From NCBI RefSeq assembly GCF_963674925.1, contig NZ_OY771647.1:2123501-2187500 (forward strand): a stretch of 64,000 nucleotides of DNA, given 5' to 3'. Position 1 is the stretch's first letter. Every line of letters begins with the position of its first letter. The notes beneath the pieces were generated by a model. It was not told where the DNA came from. It saw nothing but the letters and a program-made list of their open reading frames with translations, and made no database searches. Shown here piece by piece: positions 42,959 to 52,321 of this stretch. The position numbers and the translations under genes are program-made. This DNA is from an uncultured Draconibacterium sp. Lineage in GTDB: Bacteria; Bacteroidota; Bacteroidia; Bacteroidales; Prolixibacteraceae.

Positions 42959-44338
42959 ATGAAACGAATTTACCCTTTTATCGCATTTCTGTTTATCAGC
43001 TATTTTTCTTTTGCGCAGTACGAAAACTTTGATCTTTCGAAGTATAAGTTGCCGGAGATAAAGCGGCACCAGTTGGATTTTAACTTTAGTTTTAATAACA
43101 GCAACTATAAGTATGCTTATGATGAAACATCGGATCGTTCAGATTTTAAACTGGATAATGATTTGAGATTGGATTACAGTTACTATCGGAATACGTCAAG
43201 AGTTCAATCGGATGGTTGGGGAAGCCTATCTACTGAGATGACTTTGGATCGGGAAAAGTATGAAGATAAAGAAAAAGTTAAAAATGACCATTACAATTTT
43301 AGAACTGACGCTGGTTTCCAGAAGCGTATCTATCCAAAAAAAGATGACAAGTGGTTTTTGTTATGGTCCACGGATCTTTACCTAGGTAACTCTTTGGATC
43401 GAGATCAGGATTTTTTGGATTACAACAATAATTTGATTGAAAAGACTAGGTCTCGTTATCTTAGTTTTCGACCAAAATTGAGTGTGGGAGGTGGTTTTGG
43501 CCGAATAGAACAAACAAGTGATGCGATGAGATCCATTTACATAATTGAAGACTTGTATAAAAAGGATAAGTTAAACCGACTTCCGGATGAAGACGAGCTT
43601 ATCGTGATTGCGAACAGGGTGGCAGAACTTCGAAATCAACGATTTTTCGATGCACGATTAAGACATATTTACGAAATGGAAAGTTTGGATTCGCTATTGA
43701 ATACAATGGATCTGGTTTCGGATAATGATATTGGCTATTTTACTTCATTAAACGATATGTGGTCATATGGGCACGAAACAAGGAATTCAGGAACACGATT
43801 ACAAGCGAAAGTTGGAGGTCAGTTGGATTATCTTTTTGTTAAAGAAAAGACCGAAACCGATGATTACGACAACTCGAGAATTATCGTTGAGGATGATAAT
43901 AATGATTACAATGAAAATCTTCAATTCATTTTGGCACTTGATTCATACAAACCGATCGGATTGAAGTGGCAACGCTATTTGTTGGTGCATTTAAATGCTT
44001 ACAAAACTTTTAATGATGAGAGGGCTGTAGATTTCAACACTTACTCCGGAAGTATTAGTTATGGTTACGACTGGTTCTTTAACACTCGTACATATGCTTC
44101 GTTTGGGGTGGATGGTCATTATTCAAGGTATGATTATGATGAGGAAGAAACGAATCGCTATGATAGTAATAGTTTTTATACAGGTATTTCAGGAAGTTTG
44201 AATTATTATTTCTCTCCAAGACTAAGGGCTAGTTTACGAGTGAGTTCTAGTTACACCTGGAATCAGAATGAAAATTCATCTTATAATAAGCACACTCGTT
44301 TTTTTAGTACTGCCAGTCTTAATTACGCCATCTTCTAA
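42959..44338 (+). CDS. Outer-membrane beta-barrel protein with helical insert (paralogue)
   Basis: A 459-residue exported protein with signal peptide MKRIYPFIAFLFISYFSFAQ. It has the same architecture as the protein at 39512-40858: an N-terminal beta-rich half, a helical insert introduced by GGGFGRIEQTSDAMRSIYII (versus GWGSGRLSPMNHLMTAHYLL there), then a second beta-rich half ending SLNYAIF with a terminal Phe. The strands are rich in Tyr, Asp and Asn. Its base composition is lower in GC than its neighbours (many AAT, GAT and TTT codons), which may reflect transfer or relaxed codon choice. Its function is unknown. Confidence 0.6.
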   Translation: MKRIYPFIAFLFISYFSFAQYENFDLSKYKLPEIKRHQLDFNFSFNNSNYKYAYDETSDRSDFKLDNDLRLDYSYYRNTSRVQSDGWGSLSTEMTLDREKYEDKEKVKNDHYNFRTDAGFQKRIYPKKDDKWFLLWSTDLYLGNSLDRDQDFLDYNNNLIEKTRSRYLSFRPKLSVGGGFGRIEQTSDAMRSIYIIEDLYKKDKLNRLPDEDELIVIANRVAELRNQRFFDARLRHIYEMESLDSLLNTMDLVSDNDIGYFTSLNDMWSYGHETRNSGTRLQAKVGGQLDYLFVKEKTETDDYDNSRIIVEDDNNDYNENLQFILALDSYKPIGLKWQRYLLVHLNAYKTFNDERAVDFNTYSGSISYGYDWFFNTRTYASFGVDGHYSRYDYDEEETNRYDSNSFYTGISGSLNYYFSPRLRASLRVSSSYTWNQNENSSYNKHTRFFSTASLNYAIF

Positions 44339-44347
44339 AACCAATTC

Positions 44348-44385
44348 AGCAGGTGACTTTCAGGTTCAATTGAAAGTCACCTGCT
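44348..44385 (+). terminator. Stem-loop after the second barrel gene
   Basis: A perfect 15-base-pair stem (44348-44362 with 44371-44385, AGCAGGTGACTTTCA/TGAAAGTCACCTGCT) with loop GGTTCAAT. There is no T-run after it, so it may act as a 3' stabiliser rather than a true terminator. Confidence 0.5.
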
Positions 44386-44445
44386 AAATCTAAAATCGTT
44401 AATCGTCATTCAAAATTCGTTATTCTCCTGTCGTTTTGTCACCAC

Positions 44446-44532
44446 ATCTGACAGGATTTTTACTGTGTCGGGGCAATACTATGTCAGATTTTACATTCAC
44501 TCGGCTGATTTTCCCGTGGCACAATCATTGAC
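44446..44532 (+). promoter_or_regulatory. Sigma-54-like promoter and inverted repeat upstream of dnaK
   Basis: TGGCACAATCATTGAC (44517-44532) has the spacing of a sigma-54 promoter (TGGCAC, five bases, TTG), with GA instead of GC at -12. A perfect eight-base inverted repeat ATCTGACA/TGTCAGAT (44446-44453, 44482-44489) lies upstream and could be an activator or repressor site. Confidence 0.45.
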
Positions 44533-44583
44533 TATTTCCTGACGTAAAATTTTTGAAACAATAAAAACTTAAAAAATATAACA

Positions 44584-46512
44584 ATGGGAAAAATTATCGG
44601 AATTGACTTAGGAACCACAAACTCTTGTGTTTCTGTAATGGAAGGTAACGAGCCTGTAGTTATCCCTAACAGCGAGGGAAAACGTACAACACCTTCTATC
44701 GTTGCTTTCGTGGAAAACGGAGAACGCAAAGTTGGTGATCCTGCAAAACGTCAGGCAATCACTAATCCAACAAAAACAATCTTCTCGATCAAACGATTCA
44801 TGGGAGAAACTTTTGATCAGGTATCAAAAGAAGTAAACCGTGTACCTTATAAAGTAGTTAAAGGCGACAACAACACGCCACGTGTTGAAATTGACGACAG
44901 AAAATATTCGCCACAGGAAATCTCGGCAATGACACTTCAGAAAATGAAGAAAACAGCTGAAGATTACCTCGGACAGGAAGTAACAGAAGCAGTAGTAACT
45001 GTTCCTGCATACTTTAGTGATTCACAACGTCAGGCTACAAAAGAAGCCGGAGAGATTGCAGGATTAACCGTGCGTCGTATCATTAACGAACCTACTGCTG
45101 CATCGTTGGCTTACGGTTTGGATAAGATGGACAAAGACATGAAAATCGCGGTATTCGACCTTGGTGGTGGTACCTTCGATATTTCTATTCTTGAGTTGGG
45201 TGATGGCGTTTTCGAAGTAAAATCAACCGATGGTGATACGCACCTTGGTGGTGACGATTTCGACCAGGTAATTATCGACTGGTTGGCCGATGAGTTTAAA
45301 AACGAAGAAGGCATCGACCTGCGCAAAGATCCAATGGCATTGCAACGTTTGAAAGAGGCTGCTGAGAAAGCAAAAATCGAATTATCGAGCTCTTCTCAAA
45401 CCGAGATCAACCTGCCATATATTATGCCGGTTAACGGTATTCCAAAACACCTGGTAAAAACATTGTCTCGTGCAAAATTCGAGCAGTTGGCCGATTCATT
45501 GATCAACGCTACAATGGAGCCATGTCGTAAGGCATTAAAAAATGCAGGAATGACAGCAAACGATGTTGATGAAGTGATTCTTGTAGGTGGTTCAACACGT
45601 ATTCCTGCTATTCAGGAAAAAGTAAAAGAGTTCTTTGGAAAAGAAGCTTCAAAAGGCGTAAACCCTGATGAGGTGGTTGCTATTGGTGCAGCTATTCAGG
45701 GTGGTGTTTTAACCGGTGAAGTAAAAGACGTTCTTCTGCTTGACGTAACTCCACTTTCATTAGGTATTGAAACCATGGGTGGTGTAATGACCAAGTTGAT
45801 TGAATCGAATACAACTATTCCGACTAAAAAATCGGAAACATTTACTACTGCTGCCGACAATCAGCCTTCTGTAGAAATTCATGTTCTGCAAGGTGAGCGT
45901 CCAATTGCATCGGGTAACAAAACTATCGGTCGTTTCCACCTGGATGGAATTCCACCATCACCACGTGGTATCCCACAAATCGAGGTAACGTTCGATATTG
46001 ATGCAAACGGTATTTTGCACGTACATGCGAAAGATAAAGCGACAGGTAAATCGCAGTCGATCCGTATCGAGGCTTCCTCAGGTCTTTCGGATGATGAGAT
46101 CAACCGCATGAAATCGGAAGCTGAAGCAAATGCAGAAGCTGATAAGCAAGCAAAAGAAACCGCAGATAAAATCAACCAGGCTGACAGTTTGATCTTCCAG
46201 ACTGAGAAGCAGTTGAAAGAGTATGGTGACAAATTGCCTGCTGACAAAAAAGGCCCGATTGAAGATGCATTGAAAAAATTGAAAGAAGCACACGCTTCAA
46301 AAGATCTGGCTGCAATTGATGCTGCAATGAACGAGTTGAACACAGTATTCCAGGCAGCTTCGCAGGAAATGTACAACGCATCGCAAGCACAGGGTGGTGC
46401 TGAAGGACCTCAGGGAGGACCACAAGCTGATCCGAATGCAGGCGCACAAGGCGGCGACTCAAAAGGAGACGACGGCGAAGTAACCGACGTTGACTTTGAA
46501 GAAGTGAAATAA
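44584..46512 (+). CDS. dnaK: Molecular chaperone DnaK (Hsp70)
   Basis: A 642-residue Hsp70. The nucleotide-binding domain (residues about 1-380) opens GKIIGIDLGTTNSCVSVMEG and contains FDLGGGTFDISILELGDGVF and VGGSTRIPAIQEKV. The substrate-binding domain follows the linker VLLLDVTPLSLGIETMGGVM, and a helical lid and disordered Gly/Gln-rich tail end DVDFEEVK. It folds and refolds cytosolic proteins with DnaJ and GrpE, neither of which is in the window. The 5' region carries a sigma-54-like promoter. A terminator shared with the convergent regulator gene follows. Confidence 0.98.
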   Translation: MGKIIGIDLGTTNSCVSVMEGNEPVVIPNSEGKRTTPSIVAFVENGERKVGDPAKRQAITNPTKTIFSIKRFMGETFDQVSKEVNRVPYKVVKGDNNTPRVEIDDRKYSPQEISAMTLQKMKKTAEDYLGQEVTEAVVTVPAYFSDSQRQATKEAGEIAGLTVRRIINEPTAASLAYGLDKMDKDMKIAVFDLGGGTFDISILELGDGVFEVKSTDGDTHLGGDDFDQVIIDWLADEFKNEEGIDLRKDPMALQRLKEAAEKAKIELSSSSQTEINLPYIMPVNGIPKHLVKTLSRAKFEQLADSLINATMEPCRKALKNAGMTANDVDEVILVGGSTRIPAIQEKVKEFFGKEASKGVNPDEVVAIGAAIQGGVLTGEVKDVLLLDVTPLSLGIETMGGVMTKLIESNTTIPTKKSETFTTAADNQPSVEIHVLQGERPIASGNKTIGRFHLDGIPPSPRGIPQIEVTFDIDANGILHVHAKDKATGKSQSIRIEASSGLSDDEINRMKSEAEANAEADKQAKETADKINQADSLIFQTEKQLKEYGDKLPADKKGPIEDALKKLKEAHASKDLAAIDAAMNELNTVFQAASQEMYNASQAQGGAEGPQGGPQADPNAGAQGGDSKGDDGEVTDVDFEEVK

Positions 46513-46533
46513 GTATAGACTAAAAGATAAATA

Positions 46534-46569
46534 AAGGCCCTTTCATCTGATGGTGAAGGGGCTTTTTTT
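46534..46569 (+). terminator. Rho-independent terminator after dnaK
   Basis: Twelve-base-pair stem (46534-46545 with 46554-46565, two G-T pairs), loop of eight, then T7. The opposite strand end of the LytTR gene lies in it, so it may serve both. Confidence 0.85.
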
Positions 46570-47326
46570 ATTCCAGTTGTGAAAGGGCTGCGTGTAACAG
46601 ATCTTTTTTACGAAACGATACCGGCACTTGCGAGCCATCGTCCATGTGAATGATTATTCCATCCTGTTTATCGATTCGTACAATCCGGTTCAGGTTAATG
46701 AGGTGCGACTGATGAGGTCGGAAAAAGTTGGAATATTGCAAAATTTTATTGTATTCTTTCAGCGTTTTCGAAATAAAAATTGCGGGTGAGTTATGAATGT
46801 GAAACCGGCAATAATTACTTTCTGCCTCGATCCTGATAATATCGTCGATTTTTACGATATAAATTGATTCAGCCGTTTTAAGCACTAATTTCTGAAAGGG
46901 TTTGTAAGAATTGTTTATGTTCTCAAGTAATGTTTTTAACTGGTTGTTCTCTACATTCAGGCTACTTTTAATTTTTTTAACCGAACTAATTAATTCTTCA
47001 GGATCAAGTGGCTTCAATAAATAATCGATAGCCGAGAATTTAAAAGCTTTAAGCGCATATTCGTCGTAAGCGGTTAAAATTACCAATGCAAAATCAATGT
47101 AATTTAGCTGTTCCAAAAGATCAAAACCGGTACCATCCGGCATTCTAATATCAAGAAATACAACATCAGGATGCAGGTTTTCTATCTGCTCAATTCCACT
47201 TTTTACATTATTTCCTTCGCCAACAATCTCCACATCTTTGCAATAAGTTCGCAGCATTTTATTTAGGGTTTCCCGGGCCCGGGGTTCATCATCAATAATA
47301 ACGGTGCGAATTACTGAGTTATTCAT
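46568..47326 (-). CDS. LytTR-family two-component response regulator
   Basis: A 252-residue regulator. Residues 1-125 are a receiver domain: acidic pair IIDDEPRARETLNKML, phosphoacceptor Asp 59 in VVFLDIRMPDGTGFDLLEQL, and Lys in LLKPLDPEEL. Residues about 150-250 are a LytTR DNA-binding domain (IIRIEAESNYCRFHIHNSPA, FFRPHQSHLINLNRIVRID). It follows the propeller histidine kinase gene by 36 bases on the same strand, so the two form a classic LytS-LytTR pair. Targets are unknown; the neighbouring secreted protein gene is one candidate. Cytoplasmic. Confidence 0.93.
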   Translation of the reverse strand: MNNSVIRTVIIDDEPRARETLNKMLRTYCKDVEIVGEGNNVKSGIEQIENLHPDVVFLDIRMPDGTGFDLLEQLNYIDFALVILTAYDEYALKAFKFSAIDYLLKPLDPEELISSVKKIKSSLNVENNQLKTLLENINNSYKPFQKLVLKTAESIYIVKIDDIIRIEAESNYCRFHIHNSPAIFISKTLKEYNKILQYSNFFRPHQSHLINLNRIVRIDKQDGIIIHMDDGSQVPVSFRKKDLLHAALSQLE

Positions 47327-47362
47327 AGTTGTAGTTTTTTTCGTGTTGCTTTTGTACCCGGT

Positions 47363-50300
47363 TTAAAATTCTTCTTTATAAGGAAATCTTATAATCACTT
47401 CAGTTCCGGTTTTTCCTTCGTTGTTTATGTTGTGTATGGTAAGTCCGGTTTTACATTTTTTATTGTTCAATATTTCAATCCGTTTTTGTATGATCTCAGT
47501 GGCCATCGACTCGTGAGTTTTGGCTTTTATTTTTTCTTTTTTAGGATAATATCCCTTTCCATTATCACGGATAACAGCTTCGAGACAACTTTCCCTTGTT
47601 TTGAAAGAAATTTGGATCATACCCGGATAGGGGAGGTTGGCAAAACCATGTTCGATAGAATTTTCAACAAATGGCTGAATGATCATTGGAGGAATGTGTA
47701 TGTAATCCGAATCGGGAATGTTTTTGCATTCTATGGCATATTCAAATTTAGTCTCAAGCCGCAGTTGTTGAAGGTTCAAATAATATTGAAGCGATTCTAT
47801 TTCCTTTGAAAGTGTTATCCATTCGTTGCGCGAGTTTTGAAGGAAAATACGCATGAGTTTCGCAAATTTTGAAAGGTACAACCCTGATTCATAAGTGTCT
47901 TTCCGGTAAATAAAACTTTGAATGGCAATAAGAACATTAAAAATAAAATGCGGATTCATTTGCAACTGAAGCAATTTGTGTTCCAGTATAATTCTTTGCT
48001 CTTCCGTTTTTTGCTTTTTCGTTAAGGTTGAAATCCAGTAAACTATAAAACCGGAAGCTAAACCAATGGTTGTTAGAATAAACCACCATGTTTTCCAGAA
48101 TGGAGGTCGAATAGTAATATAAAAGGAATTTACTTCCTGATCGCTAATATTCGATTTTATTTTGAAAGCATAACTTCCGGGCTGAATATTTGTGTAGCTG
48201 GCACTGTTATTTTTTGTTTCCACCCAACCCGGATCAACACCCTCCAGCATGTATTGATACTCTTCTTTCAGGCCGCTAAACTGCATTGTTGAGAACTCGA
48301 GCGTAAAGAAATTCTGATTGTATTGTAACTGAATGGGAGACTCGCGATCTGCCGAAAAGAAAATGCGCGATCCGAAAACAGTCGCACCGGTAATGGCTAT
48401 TTTATTTGAATAGGTGTTGTTGCTGAGCGATTCGGGGTTGAAAATAATGGCTCCCTTTTTCCCTGCAAACAGTAAATTGCCCGATGATAACTTTAACGAT
48501 CCGCCAGAAAAATCGAAATCCGGTAAACCGTGTAAATAGCTAAAAAGTTGTGCATTATTTGTTCGTGTGTTAAATAAAACCAGGCCGTCGGCAGTTCCAA
48601 TCCACAGGTATTTGTTATCGTCTTCCTGCAAACTTAGAATCTCCTTATATGGAAAATCATTCTCTGGGATGGGCACAAATTTATTGGCTTCCGAATTGAA
48701 TTTGTAGAGTTTTTCCCCTCCAACCCAAATGGTACCGTTTTTTTGCTGCAGAAAAACAGATGCCTTTACTTCGGGGTATCTGCCTGTGTTTTGTATTGTT
48801 TGGTAATAATGTTCAACGGCCAAAGTTTTGCTATTAATTCGGTTAAGCCCATTATTTGTCGTTCCTGCCCAAATATTTCCGATTGAATCGTTTGCCAAAA
48901 AACTTATTAGGTGCGAGCTTAAACAATATTTGCCCGGCTGGGTATGCAATTGTATGTGTGTACAATCGGCCGAGATAGATAACAAACCTCCGTTTGTCCC
49001 CGCCCAAAAACGGCCATCATTATCTTTTGTTAAATCGAGAACATTGAATTGTATGGTATTTTCTATAGGCTGAAAAGTTCCTTGGCTAAAACAGTAAATC
49101 CCTTTGTTGGTTCCAAGAACCAGGGTATAGCTCGTATCATCAGTCAGAATATCGTTAATCAGTAATCCCTGCAATAAGGTATCAAGCTCAATTTGGTTAT
49201 TGGCTTCGTTAATCTTGATGAGGTTATTATCGGTCCCAACAAGAATCCCCCGGTTATATGAAACGATTGCGTTTACTTTGGTATTGACAAGGTGTAACTC
49301 CGAATTATTTCCGGATTTTAAAAAACTGTCAGTTTGTGGATCATAAATCAGTAATCCTAGATTGGTGGCGACATAAACTTTTCCGTTAATTTCTTTTAGG
49401 TTAACGATTTCTTTCTGCCACAGTGGACTGTTTTTGTCGCTATTGTTTTGTATTATTTTAAATTCATTCGCCTGGGTTAAAACGCCAAGACCTTTATCTG
49501 TTCCTAGCCACAAAATTTCGTCGCCATTATTTTTAGATAGCGCAGTTATTTCGGTTTTGATGATTAACTGTTCGAACTGTTTTTTAGCGTTATCTGTTCC
49601 CAACAAACCATGGGAAGTGGCAAAATATAATTTGTTGTCAACCTTTATCGTTTTATGAAAGTTTCTGAAGTAATCAAAATCATACAATTCTGCTTCCACG
49701 GTTGGGGCCGGGGCGTTTCCATGGAAAACCGAGAACGAGTCGAGCGCAATATGATATTGGTAAATTACATTGTTGTGGCCTGTCCAAATGCTTTGATCAT
49801 CCAATGCTAATCCTGTAAGTGGGTAATTCATCGGAGTGCTGTGGGCGCTAAAATTGTATGGGAGAAATTTTTCATCCTTCCGGTTAAAAATATGTACTCC
49901 ATTAGCACCCCAAAGTCCGGCCATAAATCTTCCCTCTTTGTCTTCAAGAAAAGAGCTGTACCAGTCTTTTTTGTACGAATCCGGATCGCAGCTATATTTT
50001 TTAAAGATATTTGTTTGTGGCTCGTATTTATTAAATCCAACGCCTTGCCACAAACCAATCCAAATGTTATTATTCTTGTCTTGATAAAGGGCTGAAACGT
50101 TGTTTGATGCAAGCGAACTGTTGTCTCCTTTTTTATATTGAAAGTTGGTATAAGTATCTGTTTTGGGATTCCATTTACTTAGGCCTTTTTTTTGCGTACC
50201 AATCCAAATATTTCCCTGGTTATCTTCTAAAACGGCAGAAATAGTATTTGAATTTAAGGTGTTGTCAGAATCTGTGAGACGCCGGATATACTGAATTTCA

Positions 50301-51328
50301 TTATCCGATTTTGAAAAAACAGAAATACCGTCGTTTGTTCCAATCCAAATATTTCCGTCGCGGTCTTCGAACAAGGCATTTACCGAATTGTTAATCAGCG
50401 AATGTGGGTCGCTTTCGTTGTTCGAGTATAAAACTGCGCTGTTGGTGTTGGCATTAAAACGGTAAACTCCTTTCCCTCCGCTTAACCACAACACTCCATC
50501 ACGGTCTTCAATACAATGAAATGAAGACATGGGAATAACCCGTTCAAAAGTTTCGGTGTTTTTGTAGAATCGCCAAAAGCCATCAATCGATCCCACCCAA
50601 AACCGGTGTTCCGAGTCTTCAATTACATAGGCCACTTCCTGGTCGCGTTTTTTGTCATTTCTTGTAGGATCAGCTTTTATTAAGCGAATATTGCCTGATT
50701 CTGGATGAAAACGGTAAGGACCTCTACCCCGGTTTCCCACCCAAATATCTCCGTCTGAATCTTTAAACAAACAATGGTAAGAATAGTATTCTTGCGAAAC
50801 CTGTTGATGCGGATAATATAAAACTTCGCCGGTTTGGGTATTAATTTTATTCAGAACGCCATCAACTGTCTCTACCCACAAAACGGAGTTTGAGTCGGGT
50901 AAAATTTTCCGAATATACGGATTGCTTGGAACGGATTTCTTTTTGTTGATTCCGGCCCAAACGCTGAATGTTCCGGTTTTTTCATCGAATTTATTTAAGC
51001 CGTTTTTTGTGCCAACCCATAATGTCCCTTCATCGTCCACTGCCAGGCACTGAACGTAGTTGCTTGAAATGGACAATGAATCATCAGGAGAATGGGTGAA
51101 GTTTACAAAGTGGTAACCATCATAGCGGGTTAGGCCGGTTCGTGTGGCAATCCAGATAAAACCTTTAGTGTCTTGCAGAATATCCAATACATAATTGCCC
51201 GATAGTCCGTCGTTTGTAGTTACCGATGAAAAACGGGCATAACGATCTTCGTTTATGTTAACGTTTGCCCGGGAAAAGCTAACATAAAAAAGAGCAACTA
51301 ACAGCAATATGTATCTCAGAAAGTTCAA
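47363..51328 (-). CDS. Two-component propeller sensor histidine kinase (LytS-type core)
   Basis: A 1321-residue membrane kinase. The signal peptide (residues 1-21) is followed by two seven-bladed propellers built of Reg_prop repeats (for example GFIWIATRTGLTRYDG, GTLWVGTKNGLNKFDE, GNIWIGTNDGISVFS), then a Y_Y_Y domain (about 970-1045, YMLEGVDPGWVETKNNSASY), one membrane segment (about 1060-1080), and a LytS-type kinase: NPHFIFNVLIAIQSFI with phospho-His 1127, and IQPFVENSIEHGF as N-box. The periplasmic part should bind a ligand, by analogy with SusR-like hybrids; this one is not fused to a receiver or AraC domain but is paired with the adjacent LytTR regulator. Confidence 0.94.
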   Translation of the reverse strand: MNFLRYILLLVALFYVSFSRANVNINEDRYARFSSVTTNDGLSGNYVLDILQDTKGFIWIATRTGLTRYDGYHFVNFTHSPDDSLSISSNYVQCLAVDDEGTLWVGTKNGLNKFDEKTGTFSVWAGINKKKSVPSNPYIRKILPDSNSVLWVETVDGVLNKINTQTGEVLYYPHQQVSQEYYSYHCLFKDSDGDIWVGNRGRGPYRFHPESGNIRLIKADPTRNDKKRDQEVAYVIEDSEHRFWVGSIDGFWRFYKNTETFERVIPMSSFHCIEDRDGVLWLSGGKGVYRFNANTNSAVLYSNNESDPHSLINNSVNALFEDRDGNIWIGTNDGISVFSKSDNEIQYIRRLTDSDNTLNSNTISAVLEDNQGNIWIGTQKKGLSKWNPKTDTYTNFQYKKGDNSSLASNNVSALYQDKNNNIWIGLWQGVGFNKYEPQTNIFKKYSCDPDSYKKDWYSSFLEDKEGRFMAGLWGANGVHIFNRKDEKFLPYNFSAHSTPMNYPLTGLALDDQSIWTGHNNVIYQYHIALDSFSVFHGNAPAPTVEAELYDFDYFRNFHKTIKVDNKLYFATSHGLLGTDNAKKQFEQLIIKTEITALSKNNGDEILWLGTDKGLGVLTQANEFKIIQNNSDKNSPLWQKEIVNLKEINGKVYVATNLGLLIYDPQTDSFLKSGNNSELHLVNTKVNAIVSYNRGILVGTDNNLIKINEANNQIELDTLLQGLLINDILTDDTSYTLVLGTNKGIYCFSQGTFQPIENTIQFNVLDLTKDNDGRFWAGTNGGLLSISADCTHIQLHTQPGKYCLSSHLISFLANDSIGNIWAGTTNNGLNRINSKTLAVEHYYQTIQNTGRYPEVKASVFLQQKNGTIWVGGEKLYKFNSEANKFVPIPENDFPYKEILSLQEDDNKYLWIGTADGLVLFNTRTNNAQLFSYLHGLPDFDFSGGSLKLSSGNLLFAGKKGAIIFNPESLSNNTYSNKIAITGATVFGSRIFFSADRESPIQLQYNQNFFTLEFSTMQFSGLKEEYQYMLEGVDPGWVETKNNSASYTNIQPGSYAFKIKSNISDQEVNSFYITIRPPFWKTWWFILTTIGLASGFIVYWISTLTKKQKTEEQRIILEHKLLQLQMNPHFIFNVLIAIQSFIYRKDTYESGLYLSKFAKLMRIFLQNSRNEWITLSKEIESLQYYLNLQQLRLETKFEYAIECKNIPDSDYIHIPPMIIQPFVENSIEHGFANLPYPGMIQISFKTRESCLEAVIRDNGKGYYPKKEKIKAKTHESMATEIIQKRIEILNNKKCKTGLTIHNINNEGKTGTEVIIRFPYKEEF

Positions 51329-51383
51329 GTGTATAAAGATATACTTTTTGCGTGCAAGTACTTCTTAAGTGATTTTTAAATGT

Positions 51384-51411
51384 ATTGGGTGTAGCAGCGG
51401 CTACACCCAAT
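51384..51411 (-). terminator. Stem-loop after the secreted protein gene
   Basis: Twelve-base-pair stem ATTGGGTGTAGC/GCTACACCCAAT (51384-51395 with 51400-51411), loop of four. On the minus strand it lies 45 bases after the stop of the gene at 51456 and before the kinase gene start; the following bases are A/T-rich but not a clean U-run. Confidence 0.6.
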
Positions 51412-51455
51412 AGTAATATTGTTTGGTTTTGGGAGAGGGATTAACAAAATAATAA

Positions 51456-52232
51456 CTACCAAACTACGCGATTGCCAAATATGTCCGATTCAATATCGGA
51501 AAGCAGACTTAGCTGTTTTATTCCCTTCACGGTGCTAATATTATCGTTTATGTAATCGGTTCCTTTTTTGCCTTTGCCACTTTCCATACCGGCAGCCAAA
51601 TCAATTTCGGGGCTTAGGTACAGGCAATAAAACAAGGTTAACGGATTGCCACTAACAAGTTCCGATACCATTGTTTTTTCTCCATTGGCGTTAACTACTT
51701 CAAAGTCGGCAGGGAAACTGCTGCCATAATAGTCGAACAAATGCGTTGGTTTTTTAGGTGCTTTTTTTGCCTCTTTTGTTGTGGTCCCTTTTTTAATGTA
51801 GTCTTTGCTAAAACAGTCATAGTCAGCAAAATCCATTGATCCCTGAAGGTTTTTTTTAGGGCTGATGCACACATTCTTTGTGGATTTGAATAAGCCTGAA
51901 ACATTTCCGTTTTTGTCGAAAAATACCGCTTCAGTAATTGTAGTTGCATAGGCTTCTGCAGGTGTGCCACTAAAAACTACATCGTAATTGGTTTCCGTTC
52001 CTTTAATTCCCAGGGCTCCAAGTCCTTTTGAAGCAACCGATTCCAGCTTTTTCTCTTCGGCTGTAATGCCCGGAGTATAATAAAAGTCGCAATCAGGGAA
52101 TTTGCTCTCATCAAAGGTAGGGTTCTTCTCTCCCATAAATAATACTACCACCTTTGGCTGGTATTTGGCTTGCGAAAACCCAACCATACTTACCATAAAC
52201 AAGGCTGCTGAAATAAATAATACTTTCTTCAT
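51456..52232 (-). CDS. Secreted protein of unknown function, thioredoxin-like C-terminus
   Basis: A 258-residue exported protein with signal peptide MKKVLFISAALFMVSMVGFS. I do not recognise the family. The C-terminal half (FPADFEVVNANGEKTMVSEL, then GNPLTLFYCLYLSPEID) reads like a thioredoxin/AhpC fold, in which a protein domain begins with a target phrase and is followed by a strand ending near a cysteine, but the CxxC of thiol oxidoreductases is absent. A Lys-rich stretch (KKGTTTKEAKKAPKKPTHLF) links the halves. It lies just upstream of the propeller kinase gene with a hairpin between them. Confidence 0.5.
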   Translation of the reverse strand: MKKVLFISAALFMVSMVGFSQAKYQPKVVVLFMGEKNPTFDESKFPDCDFYYTPGITAEEKKLESVASKGLGALGIKGTETNYDVVFSGTPAEAYATTITEAVFFDKNGNVSGLFKSTKNVCISPKKNLQGSMDFADYDCFSKDYIKKGTTTKEAKKAPKKPTHLFDYYGSSFPADFEVVNANGEKTMVSELVSGNPLTLFYCLYLSPEIDLAAGMESGKGKKGTDYINDNISTVKGIKQLSLLSDIESDIFGNRVVW

Positions 52233-52321
52233 GTGTTTTAGATTTTTATTACTCCTCTTTTGCTTGTGTCCATTCTTCTAAAAGCCGGAGTCTGTTTTTA
52301 TTTGTTGTGAATTGAGTTTGA

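Noticed and set aside
44348..44385. Rho-independent terminator of the second barrel gene
   Set aside because: The stem is strong but there is no T-run, so it is listed only as a stem-loop with moderate confidence.
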